Origin: JALOAT01 sp041677345 | GTDB lineage: Bacteria > Pseudomonadota > Gammaproteobacteria > Thiohalomonadales > Thiohalomonadaceae | Direction: 5' to 3' | DNA: 17,362 bases | Assembly (NCBI GenBank): GCA_041677345.1 | Contig: JBAYQE010000054.1 | Span: forward strand, 1 to 17,362 | Part shown: positions 8,429 to 16,721 of the stretch, one piece after another | Layout: the number at the start of each line of letters is the position of its first letter | How positions within the stretch are numbered: the stretch's first letter is position 1 | Notes under the pieces: model-generated | What the model was told of the DNA's origin: nothing | Seen by the model: only the letters and a program-made list of their open reading frames with translations | Databases searched by the model: none | Position numbers and translations under genes: made by a program

Positions 8429-8659
8429 ATGCCCACTCCGATGATGTTCTTTTGCGCGCCGCAGAAGGCGTACATGCTCACCGAGGCCTGCCGCACCCTG
8501 CGCGCGCGGCCCGTGGGCAAGACCCCCGGCGGTGTCAATGCGCGCCCGCCCGCCTGCGAAAATTGTGCACTCTCACGTCGCGTGGATGCCTGTGATGTGC
8601 CCACCGTGACGCTGGATGCCTATCTCAAGGGCATTCTGCCGGCCAACGACAAGGGATGA
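8429..8659 (+). CDS. Small cysteine-rich protein coupled to the KamA-like gene
   Basis: This 76-residue protein starts at an ATG with a strong AAGGAGG site (8418-8424) four bases upstream, which argues for real expression. It has five cysteines (9, 21, 43, 46, 55), including PPACENC, a CxxC pair with a third Cys nine residues on. This suggests a small zinc knuckle or another metal or redox centre. It has no signal peptide or membrane segment. Its stop overlaps the ATG of the radical SAM gene (ATGA at 8656-8659), so the two are probably translated together; this protein could be a substrate, maturation partner or electron carrier for the enzyme. I do not recognise the family, and the partnership is inference from coupling. 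Confidence 0.68.
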   Translation: MPTPMMFFCAPQKAYMLTEACRTLRARPVGKTPGGVNARPPACENCALSRRVDACDVPTVTLDAYLKGILPANDKG

Positions 8660-10032
8660 ACACCATGGCACCTTTCAGCTTTGCCCGCGACCAACACCTG
8701 GCTCGGCCACCCACGGCGGATGCGCCGTCCTTCCAGGCCTTCACTGCCCGCAATCTTGAGCAGATCCCGCAACTCGCCACCCTGCCTGACGAATTGCGCT
8801 TCGACATGCGCGTGGTGGCACAGGTGCTTCCATTTCGCGTAAACCGCTACGTGATCGACGAGCTGATCGACTGGTCGAATGTCCCCGAGGACCCGATCTT
8901 CCAGCTCACCTTTCCGCAGCGCGGCATGCTTCCGGAGCACGATTTCGCCCGCATGGCCGACCTGCTGCGCAGCGGCGCCGATGGGGAGGCCATCGCCCGC
9001 CTCGCCCGTGATCTGCGTGCGGGGCTCAACCCGCACCCCGCCGGCCAGCAATCCCTGAACGTGCCGCGGCTGGATGACCAAGTCCTGCCCGGGATGCAGC
9101 ACAAATATCGTGAAACCGTGCTGTTCTTCCCCAGCCAGGGCCAGACCTGCCATTCCTATTGCACCTTCTGCTTCCGCTGGGCCCAGTTTGTCGGTGACAA
9201 GGCCTTGCGCTTCGCCACGCACGAGGCCGATCGGCTGCATGAGTACCTGGTGCGGCACCCCGAGGTCACCGATCTGCTGATCACCGGCGGTGACCCCCTG
9301 GTAATGAAGGCCCGTTCGCTGGCGGAATACCTGCAGCCCCTGATGGACCCACGCTTTGCGCACGTGCAGAACCTGCGTATCGGCACCAAGGCCCTCTCGT
9401 TCTGGCCACACCGCTTCGTGAATGATGCCGACGCCGACGACCTGCTGCGTCTGTTCGAACGTCTGGTGAACAGCGGCAAGCATGTGGCCGTAATGGCACA
9501 CTTCAACCACTGGCGTGAACTGGATACGCGCATTGCACGGCAGGCCGTCCGGCGTTTGCGCGATACCGGTGTGGTGATCCGCACCCAGTCGCCGCTAATT
9601 GCGCACATCAACGACAACGCCGACGTTTGGGCACAGTTGTGGCGCACCCAGGTGCGGCTCGGCATGGTGCCTTACTATATGTTTGTGGAACGCGACACCG
9701 GTGCGCGACACTACTTCGAGGTCCCCCTCGCCCGCGCCACCGAGATCTACCGCAACGCGATGCGTCAGGTCTCCGGCGTGGCGCGCACGGCCCGCGGCCC
9801 ATCCATGAGCGCTGGTCCCGGCAAGGTGGAGATCCAGGGCATCACCGAAATAGGCGGCGAGAAGGTGTTCGTGCTGCGCTTCATCCAGGGGCGTAACCCT
9901 GACTGGGTGCAGCGCCCGTTCTTCGCGCGCTTCGATCCCGAGGTCACCTGGTTCGATCAACTCCGCCCGGCGTTTGGCGAACCCCGCTTCTTTTTTGAGG
10001 AAGAATACATGGCCATGCAATCTGGCGGCTGA
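8656..10032 (+). CDS. KamA-family radical SAM protein (lysine 2,3-aminomutase-like)
   Basis: The 458 residues include the radical SAM cluster motif CHSYCTFC (Cys165, Cys169, Cys172, spacing CX3CX2C), the ITGGDPL segment (209-215) that contacts SAM, and a late SAGPGK with Lys390 at the place of the PLP-binding lysine of lysine 2,3-aminomutase. Length and order match KamA rather than the shorter EpmB. Such enzymes use SAM and PLP radicals to shift an amino group. Seven residues before the PLP lysine, where clostridial KamA has a substrate-binding Asp (D330 from memory), this protein has Ser383. The other Asp may be Asp320 in HIND. The substrate may therefore not be lysine. The start overlaps the small Cys-rich gene at 8656; an ATG at 8665 has better spacing from AAGGG and is equally possible. 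Confidence 0.87.
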   Translation: MNTMAPFSFARDQHLARPPTADAPSFQAFTARNLEQIPQLATLPDELRFDMRVVAQVLPFRVNRYVIDELIDWSNVPEDPIFQLTFPQRGMLPEHDFARMADLLRSGADGEAIARLARDLRAGLNPHPAGQQSLNVPRLDDQVLPGMQHKYRETVLFFPSQGQTCHSYCTFCFRWAQFVGDKALRFATHEADRLHEYLVRHPEVTDLLITGGDPLVMKARSLAEYLQPLMDPRFAHVQNLRIGTKALSFWPHRFVNDADADDLLRLFERLVNSGKHVAVMAHFNHWRELDTRIARQAVRRLRDTGVVIRTQSPLIAHINDNADVWAQLWRTQVRLGMVPYYMFVERDTGARHYFEVPLARATEIYRNAMRQVSGVARTARGPSMSAGPGKVEIQGITEIGGEKVFVLRFIQGRNPDWVQRPFFARFDPEVTWFDQLRPAFGEPRFFFEEEYMAMQSGG

Positions 10033-10197
10033 TCTGACGAATCGCTTCACATAACGGCGTAAACAACAAAACACGGAGAGTAAATACACACGGGTCTTCC
10101 CTCCCGATGCGCATCCTACGATGACCGTGCGGGAACATGAGCCGGCGTCACGCGCGCCGGCGCGCCGCAGATGCGGTGATAACGACAGGAGTCACGC
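10033..10197 (+). promoter_or_regulatory. Leader region of the sucrose operon
   Basis: These 165 bases precede the first sucrose gene and probably hold its promoter. There is a relatively AT-rich patch (10050-10090) but no clear -35/-10 pair. A GC hairpin (arms GCCGGCG at 10141-10147 and CGCCGGC at 10155-10161) could be a 5' leader structure or a weak terminator of the upstream gene. Confidence 0.35.
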
Positions 10198-11118
10198 GTG
10201 CTTCAAGCAAAAACTGAGCTCATTCCGGCGCGGCCGGTAATCTTTGGCGAGGTGCTGTTCGACCACCTGCCTGACGGCAGGGCCGTTCTCGGCGGTGCAC
10301 CGTTCAACGTGGCCTGGCACCTGAAGGGTCTCGGGTTGGAGCCGTTGCTGGTAAGCCGGGTGGGCATGGACGCCAACGGCGACCACGTGCTTTCGGCCAT
10401 GCAGGAATGGGGCATGGATACCCGCGGCATGCAACGCGATCCCCAGCAACCGACCGGTACGGTGCGCGTGTTCCTCGACCGCGGACAGCCCAGCTACCGC
10501 ATTCTCCCCGACCAGGCCTACGACCGCATCGATGCCACCGCCGCCTTGGCCAGCACGGCCGGGGCCCCCCACCTCCTCCTCTATCACGGCAGCCTGGCCG
10601 CACGCAGTGAACCAAGCCGCGGTGCCCTCAAGGCCCTGCGTGCTACGGGCATGCCCGCCTTCGTGGACGTGAACCTGCGTTCCCCGTGGTGGGAACCCGG
10701 CATGGTACGACGCCTGCTGCAGGGTGCACGCTGGCTCAAAGTCAGCGGCGAGGAACTGGACCTGATCACCAGCGATACGCCATTGGGGCCGGAAGCGGCA
10801 TCCACCCGGGCACGCACCCTGCGCGCCCGCTACGGCCTGGACCTGCTGCTGGTCACTGAGGGCGAGCAAGGCGCTCAGGTGTACACGCCTTTCGGCCAAT
10901 ACGCCCAACCCGCTGTCCCAGCCGATCCGCTGGTGGACACCGTCGGTGCAGGTGATGCCTTCGTCGCCGCCTGCATCCTCGGCCTCGCGCACCACTGGCC
11001 GCTCACCGACATCCTGGCGCGCGCCGCCGAGTTGGCCACGCGCATCTGCACCCTGCCCGGCGCAACGCCGAACGATCGCGCGCTCTATGCAGACCTGTCA
11101 GCGAGGTGGGCGGCATGA
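10198..11118 (+). CDS. PfkB-family fructokinase of the sucrose cassette
   Basis: This 306-residue sugar kinase starts at GTG 10198 with AGGAG (10187-10191) six bases upstream. It has the ribokinase-fold landmarks: sugar-binding LGGAPFNVAWHLKGLG (31-46), VDVNLRSPWW (156-165), and the DTVGAGD anion hole and catalytic Asp253 (247-253). It should phosphorylate fructose to fructose-6-phosphate with ATP in the cytoplasm. Its stop overlaps the ATG of the sucrose-phosphate synthase gene (ATGA at 11115-11118), tying it to sucrose metabolism: fructose freed by sucrose synthase is returned as the acceptor substrate of the synthase. Fructose specificity comes from context and the DxNxR motif; other PfkB sugars are possible. 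Confidence 0.88.
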   Translation: MLQAKTELIPARPVIFGEVLFDHLPDGRAVLGGAPFNVAWHLKGLGLEPLLVSRVGMDANGDHVLSAMQEWGMDTRGMQRDPQQPTGTVRVFLDRGQPSYRILPDQAYDRIDATAALASTAGAPHLLLYHGSLAARSEPSRGALKALRATGMPAFVDVNLRSPWWEPGMVRRLLQGARWLKVSGEELDLITSDTPLGPEAASTRARTLRARYGLDLLLVTEGEQGAQVYTPFGQYAQPAVPADPLVDTVGAGDAFVAACILGLAHHWPLTDILARAAELATRICTLPGATPNDRALYADLSARWAA

Positions 11119-13352
11119 GTCACGATGGCTTGTACGTGGTGCTCGTCAGTGTGCACGGCCTCATCCGCGGGCAGCAACTGGAACTGGGTCGCGATGCGGA
11201 CACGGGCGGACAGACCCGCTATGTGGTGGAACTGGCCCGGGCACTGGCGGCCCATCCCGCCATTGCCCGCGTCGACCTGCTCACGCGCCGCATCGTCGAT
11301 CCCAAGGTTTCGTCCGATTATGCGGAGCCGGAAGAACTCCTGTGCCCGGGCGCGCGTATCGTGCGCCTGTCCTGCGGACCGCGCCGCTACCTGCGCAAGG
11401 AAGTGTTGTGGCCTTACCTGGACAGCTTCACCGATGCGGCCCTGCAACACGTGCGTCGTGTGGGACGCGTACCCGATTGGGTCCACAGCCATTACGCCGA
11501 CGCCGGGTACGTGGGTGCACGGCTGTCTGCGCTGCTGGGTGTACCGCTGATCCACACCGGCCACTCCCTGGGACGGGTCAAGCGTCAGCGCCTGCTCGAC
11601 CAGGGGCAGAAGGAACATGCCATCGAAGGCCACTACAACATGAACCAGCGCATCGAGGCCGAGGAGCTGGCCCTCGACAGTGCTGCACGCGTGGTCGCAT
11701 CCACCTCCCAAGAAGTGGCCGACCAATACAGTCTGTACGACAACTATCAACCCAAGCGCATGGTGGTAATCCCGCCCGGCACCGACATCGATCGCTTCCG
11801 GCCACCCGTGCGCCACGAGCCCGACCCGCCCATCCAGAGCGAATTGCAGCGCTTCCTGCGCGATCCGCGCAAGCCCATGATCCTCGCCGTCTCGCGCGCC
11901 GATCCGCGCAAGAATATCGCCACGTTGCTGAGCGCCTACGGAGAAAGCCCCGAACTGCGGGCCCAGGCCAATCTCGTGCTGGTAGCCGGCAACCGTGACG
12001 ACATCGCCACCCTCGAACGGGGCCCGCGGGAAGTGTTGACCGACCTGCTCGCATTGGTCGACCGCTATGACCTGTACGGCCATGTGGCCTATCCCAAGCA
12101 GCACCGTCCCGAGGACGTGCCCGACCTCTACCGCCTCGCCGCAAAGACCCGGGGTGTATTCGTCAATCCGGCGCTCACCGAACCCTTCGGCCTCACCCTC
12201 ATCGAGGCGGCGGCCAGCGGCCTGCCCGTGGTAGCCACCTGCGACGGCGGCCCGCGCGAGATCCTGCGCCACTGCCGTCATGGCCTGCTGGTGGATCCCC
12301 TCGATCGCACTGCCATGACCCGTGCGTTGATCGACGCCCTCGCCAGCCGCGAACGCTGGCAGCGCTGGTCACGCTATGGTCAGCGTGGCGCCCTCACCCA
12401 CTACTCCTGGAGTGGCCACGTACAGCGCTACGTGCAGATGGTGCAGCGCCTGCTCGAAAGGCGGCGGGCAGCCGATGCCGCGGCCCGCAGCGAAACCGGC
12501 ACGAAGGGCCCCGGCAAGAGCCAGATCCAGTGGTTTACCAACCCGCCAGGGCCCTGGGTTCCGGGGCGCAGCCGCATGCCCACGGTGGATCGCTTCATAC
12601 TATGCGATATCGACAACACCCTCATCGGTGATCGCGATGGCCTCGCCGCACTGCTTGAACGGCTGCGCGCTGCGGACGGCCGCGTGGGTTTCGGTGTAGC
12701 CACCGGACGGCGCCTGAAGAGCGCCCTGGAGGCCATCGAAGAGTGGGGCGTGCCCATGCCTGACGTGCTCATCACGGGGGTCGGCGCGGAAATCCACTAC
12801 GGCCACAGCCTGATGGAGGACAGCGGCTGGCAACGTCACGTCGATTACCGTTGGCGACCCGAGGCATTGCGTGAGGCCATGGCCAGCCTGCCCGGCCTCC
12901 GCCTACAGCCGCGCGAGGAACAGCGCCGCCACAAGATCAGCTACTTCCTCGATCCCGAAGAGGCCCCGTCGCTACGCGATATCCGCCGTCACCTGCGCCG
13001 GCTGGACCTGCACGCCAATCTGATCTACTCCCATGGAGCTTACCTGGACCTGCTGCCGCTACGTGCTTCCAAGGGCCTTGCCATGCGGTATGTGGGAGGC
13101 AAGTGGGGGCTGTCCCCCGAACGTTTCCTGGTGGCCGGAGACTCGGGCAACGACGGCGAGATGCTGTGCGGCAATACCCTGGGTGTCGTGGTGGGCAACT
13201 ACAGCAGCGAACTGGAACGCCTGCGAGGCCGGCCGCGTATCCATTTCGCAGCCGGGCACTGTGCATGGGGTGTACTGGAAGGTATCGAGCATTACGATTT
13301 CCTCGGCACCATCCGGGTGCCGGAGGAGGAACGGACAGAAGACGCCGCGTAG
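11115..13352 (+). CDS. sps: Sucrose-phosphate synthase fused to sucrose-phosphate phosphatase
   Basis: This 745-residue bifunctional enzyme starts at ATG 11115, with GAGGTGGG just upstream inside the kinase gene. Residues 1-450 are a GT-B glycosyltransferase of family GT4: GLIRGQQLELGRDADTGGQT (15-34), HSHYADAGYVG (124-134), SRADPRKN (260-267) and the EX7E pair Glu356/Glu364 in EPFGLTLIE. A linker (451-490) leads to a HAD phosphatase: nucleophile motif DIDNT (Asp498, Asp500), ATGR (529-532), Lys653 in ASKG, and GDSGND (675-680). All catalytic residues of both halves are present, so the fusion should make sucrose from NDP-glucose and fructose-6-phosphate without releasing sucrose-6-phosphate. 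Fused SPS-SPP is known in cyanobacteria, methylotrophs and other proteobacteria. Sucrose here is probably an osmolyte. Confidence 0.94.
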   Translation: MSHDGLYVVLVSVHGLIRGQQLELGRDADTGGQTRYVVELARALAAHPAIARVDLLTRRIVDPKVSSDYAEPEELLCPGARIVRLSCGPRRYLRKEVLWPYLDSFTDAALQHVRRVGRVPDWVHSHYADAGYVGARLSALLGVPLIHTGHSLGRVKRQRLLDQGQKEHAIEGHYNMNQRIEAEELALDSAARVVASTSQEVADQYSLYDNYQPKRMVVIPPGTDIDRFRPPVRHEPDPPIQSELQRFLRDPRKPMILAVSRADPRKNIATLLSAYGESPELRAQANLVLVAGNRDDIATLERGPREVLTDLLALVDRYDLYGHVAYPKQHRPEDVPDLYRLAAKTRGVFVNPALTEPFGLTLIEAAASGLPVVATCDGGPREILRHCRHGLLVDPLDRTAMTRALIDALASRERWQRWSRYGQRGALTHYSWSGHVQRYVQMVQRLLERRRAADAAARSETGTKGPGKSQIQWFTNPPGPWVPGRSRMPTVDRFILCDIDNTLIGDRDGLAALLERLRAADGRVGFGVATGRRLKSALEAIEEWGVPMPDVLITGVGAEIHYGHSLMEDSGWQRHVDYRWRPEALREAMASLPGLRLQPREEQRRHKISYFLDPEEAPSLRDIRRHLRRLDLHANLIYSHGAYLDLLPLRASKGLAMRYVGGKWGLSPERFLVAGDSGNDGEMLCGNTLGVVVGNYSSELERLRGRPRIHFAAGHCAWGVLEGIEHYDFLGTIRVPEEERTEDAA

Positions 13353-13390
13353 CTTCGCAACCTGACCTACACGCGGATGGCCTTTCGTAG

Positions 13391-13419
13391 GTCGCGTCGG
13401 CGCGCAGCGCCTACGTGAC
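13391..13419 (+). repeat. REP-like hairpin between the sps and sus genes
   Basis: Arms GTCGCGT and ACGTGAC (six of seven pairs) enclose a perfect inner stem GGCGC/GCGCC with a GCA loop. The same hairpin, with GTCACGT as the perfect outer arm, recurs on the opposite strand at 17025-17053, and 25 of 26 bases match over the core. A related sequence AGCTTCGCAACCTGACCTAC at 13351-13370 overlaps the sps stop. In this 132-base gap it may shield the 3' end of the sps message or damp read-through into sus. Confidence 0.7.
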
Positions 13420-13484
13420 GGAACTGGCGGGACGAGGCGCCTCGCATACATGAACGGCGGAACACTGGACAGCAAGGATTGGGC

Positions 13485-15887
13485 GTGATCGAGGCGCTGA
13501 CCGACGTACTGCGTGACAACCGCGAGGCCGTGCACCTGCTGCTGCGACGCTATCTGCGCAGCGGCCGTCCCTTCCTGCTGCGACCGGAACTCCTCGACGG
13601 CTTGCAGGAACTGTGCGCCACCACGGAAGGCGCGGGTCTGGAGCATAGTGCACTGGCACGCCTCATCGAAGCCACTCAGGAGGCGGCGCTCGATGCACCC
13701 TGGGTGCTGCTGGCGGTACGACCGTCGGTGGCGCGCTGGGACTACCTGCGCTTCCACGTGGACACCATGACCCACGAGGAGATCTCCGTCTCCGAGTTCC
13801 TCGGCTTCAAGGAAAGGTTGGTGGCCGGCGGCGCCCCCGATTGGACGCTGGAGGTGGATGTCGCACCCTTTAACCGCGACTTCCCGCGCCTGCACGAGGC
13901 GCGTTCCATCGGCCGCGGCGTGGAATTCCTCAACCGCCGCCTTTCCAACACCCTGTTCCAGTCCCTCGGCACGGGCGATCAACTGCTGCTGGACTTCCTG
14001 CGCGTGCATCAGGCGCAGGGCAGGCAGCTCATGCTGAACGACCGGCTCGACGACGTACCCTCCCTGCGCCAGGCCCTGCGCCGGGCCGACGAATACCTGG
14101 CGAGTCAGCCTGACGAGGCCTCCTGGACCGACGTGGAAAAGACCCTGCGCTATCTGGGCTTCGAGCCGGGCTGGGGCACCGACGTGGCGCGCATGCGTGA
14201 CACCCTCGCCCTGCTGTCGGACATCCTCGAAGCCCCCGAGCCGGCGGCCGTGGAGCGCTTCCTCGGCAGGGTCCCCATGATCTTCAATCTGGTTATCCTC
14301 TCGCCCCACGGTTTCTTCGGCCAAGCCAACGTGCTCGGCCTGCCGGATACGGGTGGCCAGGTGGTGTACATCCTCGACCAGGTACGTGCCCTGGAGCGCG
14401 AGATGCGCGCGCGCCTGGCCGATCAAGGCATCGACATCGAACCGCAGATCCTGGTGGTCACCCGGCTCATCCCCGAGGCGCGCGGCACCACCTGTGACCA
14501 ACGCATCGAGCCCATCGCCGGCACGCGCCACGCCCAGATCCTGCGCGTCCCCTTCCGTACCGAGAGCGGTGAGGTGCTGCCCCAGTGGATCTCACGTTTC
14601 GAGGTGTGGCCTTACCTCGAACGTTTCGCTGCGGATGCGGAAACCGAAGTGCTGGCGGAACTCGGTGCACGCCCCGACCTCATCATCGGCAACTATTCCG
14701 ACGGTAACCTGGTGGCCACGCTCATGGCGGGGCGGCTGCACGTGACCCAATGCAACATCGCCCACGCCCTGGAAAAGACCAAGTACCTCTATTCAGACCT
14801 GTATTGGCGCGACAACGAGCCGCAATACCATTTCTCCTGCCAGTTCACCGCCGATCTCATCAGCATGAACGCGGCGGATTTCATCATCACCAGCACCTAT
14901 CAGGAGATCGCGGGCAGCCGCGACGTCGTCGGCCAGTACGAGAGCTACGGCGCCTTCACCATGCCGGGCCTCTACCGTGTGGTGAACGGCGTGGATGTGT
15001 TCGATCCGCGTTTCAATATCGTCTCGCCCGGTGCGGACGCGGATATCTATTTCCCCCACACCGATACGGCACGCCGCAGCGCCGGGCTGACCGACGAGCT
15101 CGCATCACTTGTGTATGGCGAGCCCGGCCCGGCCGCACGTGGTCGCCTCGTGACACGCGATCGTCCCCTGCTGTTCACCATGGCGCGTCTCGATCGCATC
15201 AAGAACGTCACCGGCCTGGTGCAATGGTATGGTGAATGTCCCGCATTGCGGGCACAGGCAGATCTGCTGATCGTCGCCGGTCATGTGGACGCCACCCGCT
15301 CGCAGGATCGCGAAGAACAGGAACAGATCGCCCTCATGCACCAGCTCATGGACAGCTACGGCCTCGACGGCGAGGTGCGTTGGCTGGGTGTACAGCTGGA
15401 CAAGAATCTGGTGGGTGAACTGTACCGCTTCGTGGCCGATCGGCGCGGCGTATTCATCCAGCCTGCCCTGTTCGAGGCCTTCGGTCTCACCGTCATCGAG
15501 GCCATGACCACCGGCCTGCCCACCTTCGCCACGCGCTACGGCGGCCCCTGGGAGATCATCGAGCACGGTCGCTCGGGCTTTCACCTGGACCCCAACGACG
15601 GCATGAAGAGCGCTGCCGCCGTCGCCGAATTCCTCACCCAGTGCAAGGCCGATCCACAGGCATGGACGCGCATCTCGGAGAGTGCTGTACGGCGCGTGCA
15701 GAGTCGCTACACCTGGGCGCTCTACGCCGAACGCCTCATGACCCTGTCACGGGTTTATGGCTTCTGGAAATACGTCACCAATCTCGAACGGGCGGAATTG
15801 CACCGCTACCTGGAGATGTTCTACGGACTGGAATACCGGCCACTTGCCCGTAGCCTCACGCAGAACGAGCCCGCTCCGTCCGCTTAG
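13485..15887 (+). CDS. sus: Sucrose synthase
   Basis: This 800-residue protein has the length and two-part layout of sucrose synthases: an N-terminal regulatory region (about 1-250) and a GT-B catalytic core. Landmarks are SPHGFFGQANVLGLPDTGGQ (273-292), CNIAHALEKTKY (423-434), MARLDRIKN (566-574, with Arg568 and Lys573 binding the nucleotide) and the EX7E pair Glu664/Glu672 in EAFGLTVIE. It catalyses reversible cleavage of sucrose with NDP to NDP-glucose and fructose. The chosen GTG at 13485 has AAGGA (13474-13478) six bases upstream; an in-frame TTG at 13479 has no spacing. It follows the SPS-SPP and fructokinase genes on the same strand, allowing both synthesis and recycling of sucrose. 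At the positions I align with the plant QN motif it has Gln637 and Val643. Confidence 0.95.
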   Translation: MIEALTDVLRDNREAVHLLLRRYLRSGRPFLLRPELLDGLQELCATTEGAGLEHSALARLIEATQEAALDAPWVLLAVRPSVARWDYLRFHVDTMTHEEISVSEFLGFKERLVAGGAPDWTLEVDVAPFNRDFPRLHEARSIGRGVEFLNRRLSNTLFQSLGTGDQLLLDFLRVHQAQGRQLMLNDRLDDVPSLRQALRRADEYLASQPDEASWTDVEKTLRYLGFEPGWGTDVARMRDTLALLSDILEAPEPAAVERFLGRVPMIFNLVILSPHGFFGQANVLGLPDTGGQVVYILDQVRALEREMRARLADQGIDIEPQILVVTRLIPEARGTTCDQRIEPIAGTRHAQILRVPFRTESGEVLPQWISRFEVWPYLERFAADAETEVLAELGARPDLIIGNYSDGNLVATLMAGRLHVTQCNIAHALEKTKYLYSDLYWRDNEPQYHFSCQFTADLISMNAADFIITSTYQEIAGSRDVVGQYESYGAFTMPGLYRVVNGVDVFDPRFNIVSPGADADIYFPHTDTARRSAGLTDELASLVYGEPGPAARGRLVTRDRPLLFTMARLDRIKNVTGLVQWYGECPALRAQADLLIVAGHVDATRSQDREEQEQIALMHQLMDSYGLDGEVRWLGVQLDKNLVGELYRFVADRRGVFIQPALFEAFGLTVIEAMTTGLPTFATRYGGPWEIIEHGRSGFHLDPNDGMKSAAAVAEFLTQCKADPQAWTRISESAVRRVQSRYTWALYAERLMTLSRVYGFWKYVTNLERAELHRYLEMFYGLEYRPLARSLTQNEPAPSA

Positions 15888-15904
15888 CCGCCGTTGGTTG
15901 TGTT

Positions 15905-15985
15905 TCAACCATCCGCACCCACCGTCCCAATCCCGTTTTCCAGCGCGTACTTTATCAGTTCCGCATTGCTGCTCACGCCCACTCT
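15905..15985 (-). pseudogene. C-terminal remnant of a LuxR/NarL-type response regulator
   Basis: In the minus-strand frame starting near 15985 the sequence reads RVGVSSNAELIKYALENGIG and stops at TGA 15905-15907. VSSNAELIKYAL-x-x-G is the last helix of the LuxR-type DNA-binding domain of NarL-family response regulators. Nothing upstream of these 26 codons belongs to the regulator: the sequence passes directly into a truncated histidine kinase in another frame. It is a remnant left by a deletion between a kinase gene and its downstream regulator gene. Confidence 0.72.
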
Positions 15986-16721
15986 GCAGGCCGAAGGAGG
16001 CCTGTGGTGCCAGCTCTTCGGCAGCGAAGCCTACACCATCGTCCAACACGGACAGGTGGATGCCCCGGTCACTACACCTCAGGGTCACTTCAACTGTGCC
16101 GGCATCGGCGTGCCGTTCCACATTGGTCAGCGCCTCCTGCACGATGCGGAACAGGTTGGTGGCGAGCGCGTCCTCCAGTTCCAATTCCTCTTCAGGAAGA
16201 TTCAGCACGCAGTGGACGCCCGTGCGCCGCTCGAAATCGCGCCCCAACCAATCGATGGCATTCACGATGCCTAAATCCAGCGTCGCGGGGCGCAGTGCCC
16301 TGGTGACATTTTGCACTGTCTGGATGGCGCAGTTGCTCAGGTCTTGCATGATGGCGATCCTGTCGCGCAACTCGTTGCTGTCACCGCCAGCCATGCGCAT
16401 GCCGGTCAGTGCCAGTTCTGTCTTGAGTGCCGTCAGCACCTGGCCGAGTTCGTCATGGACCTCGCGGGCGATGTGCTTGCGTTGCTGCTCTATGACCGTG
16501 GTGTGGTGGGCGACGAGATCGCGCAAGGCAGACTCGGCATTGCGTATGCGGGTGATGTCGCGAATGACGCACAGCACGCGCACAATGGTGCCCTCCTCCG
16601 CTGATTCGGGCACCATGCGCACGTGGAAGCAGCGCATGTCACCACGGCTGTCATCGGTGAACTCCGCACTGGCCTCTTCTCCCGAGCGCGACCACAGGCC
16701 TGGGAAGCATGCTGCTCCGTA
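15986..16721 (-). pseudogene. Truncated NarX/DegS-type histidine kinase (HisKA_3)
   Basis: The minus-strand frame starts with the tail of a PAS domain (FPGLWSRSGEEA, later FHVRMVPES and VLCVIRDIT). The dimerisation box HIAREVHDELGQVLTALK follows, its phospho-accepting His being encoded at 16455-16457. Then come ALRPATLDLG, the N-box FRIVQEALTNVERHADA and the ATP-binding DDGVGF. It breaks off after PQASFGL, just where GMRERA and the second glycine box should follow, and joins the response-regulator remnant out of frame. The frame stays open to 15747, but those extra residues are antisense to sucrose synthase. The N-terminus before about 16721 also lacks recognisable sequence and a good start. 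With an incomplete ATP site the kinase is almost certainly dead. Confidence 0.78.

Noticed and set aside
8620..9510. 296-codon minus-strand open frame
   Set aside because: Antisense to the radical SAM gene, whose motifs are intact; the frame has no family features.
11085..12281. 398-codon minus-strand open frame
   Set aside because: Antisense to the glycosyltransferase half of the SPS-SPP fusion; no domain signature.
13059..14531. 490-codon minus-strand open frame
   Set aside because: Antisense to the end of the sps gene and the start of sucrose synthase and spans their intergenic gap; shadow composition.
15747..15904. Extension of the histidine kinase frame beyond the junction
   Set aside because: These codons come after the frame-shifted junction and lie antisense to the end of sucrose synthase, so they are not kinase sequence.
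15895..15911. Six-bp hairpin TGGTTG/CAACCA as a bidirectional terminator
   Set aside because: Short AT-containing stem without a T run; it could be chance.
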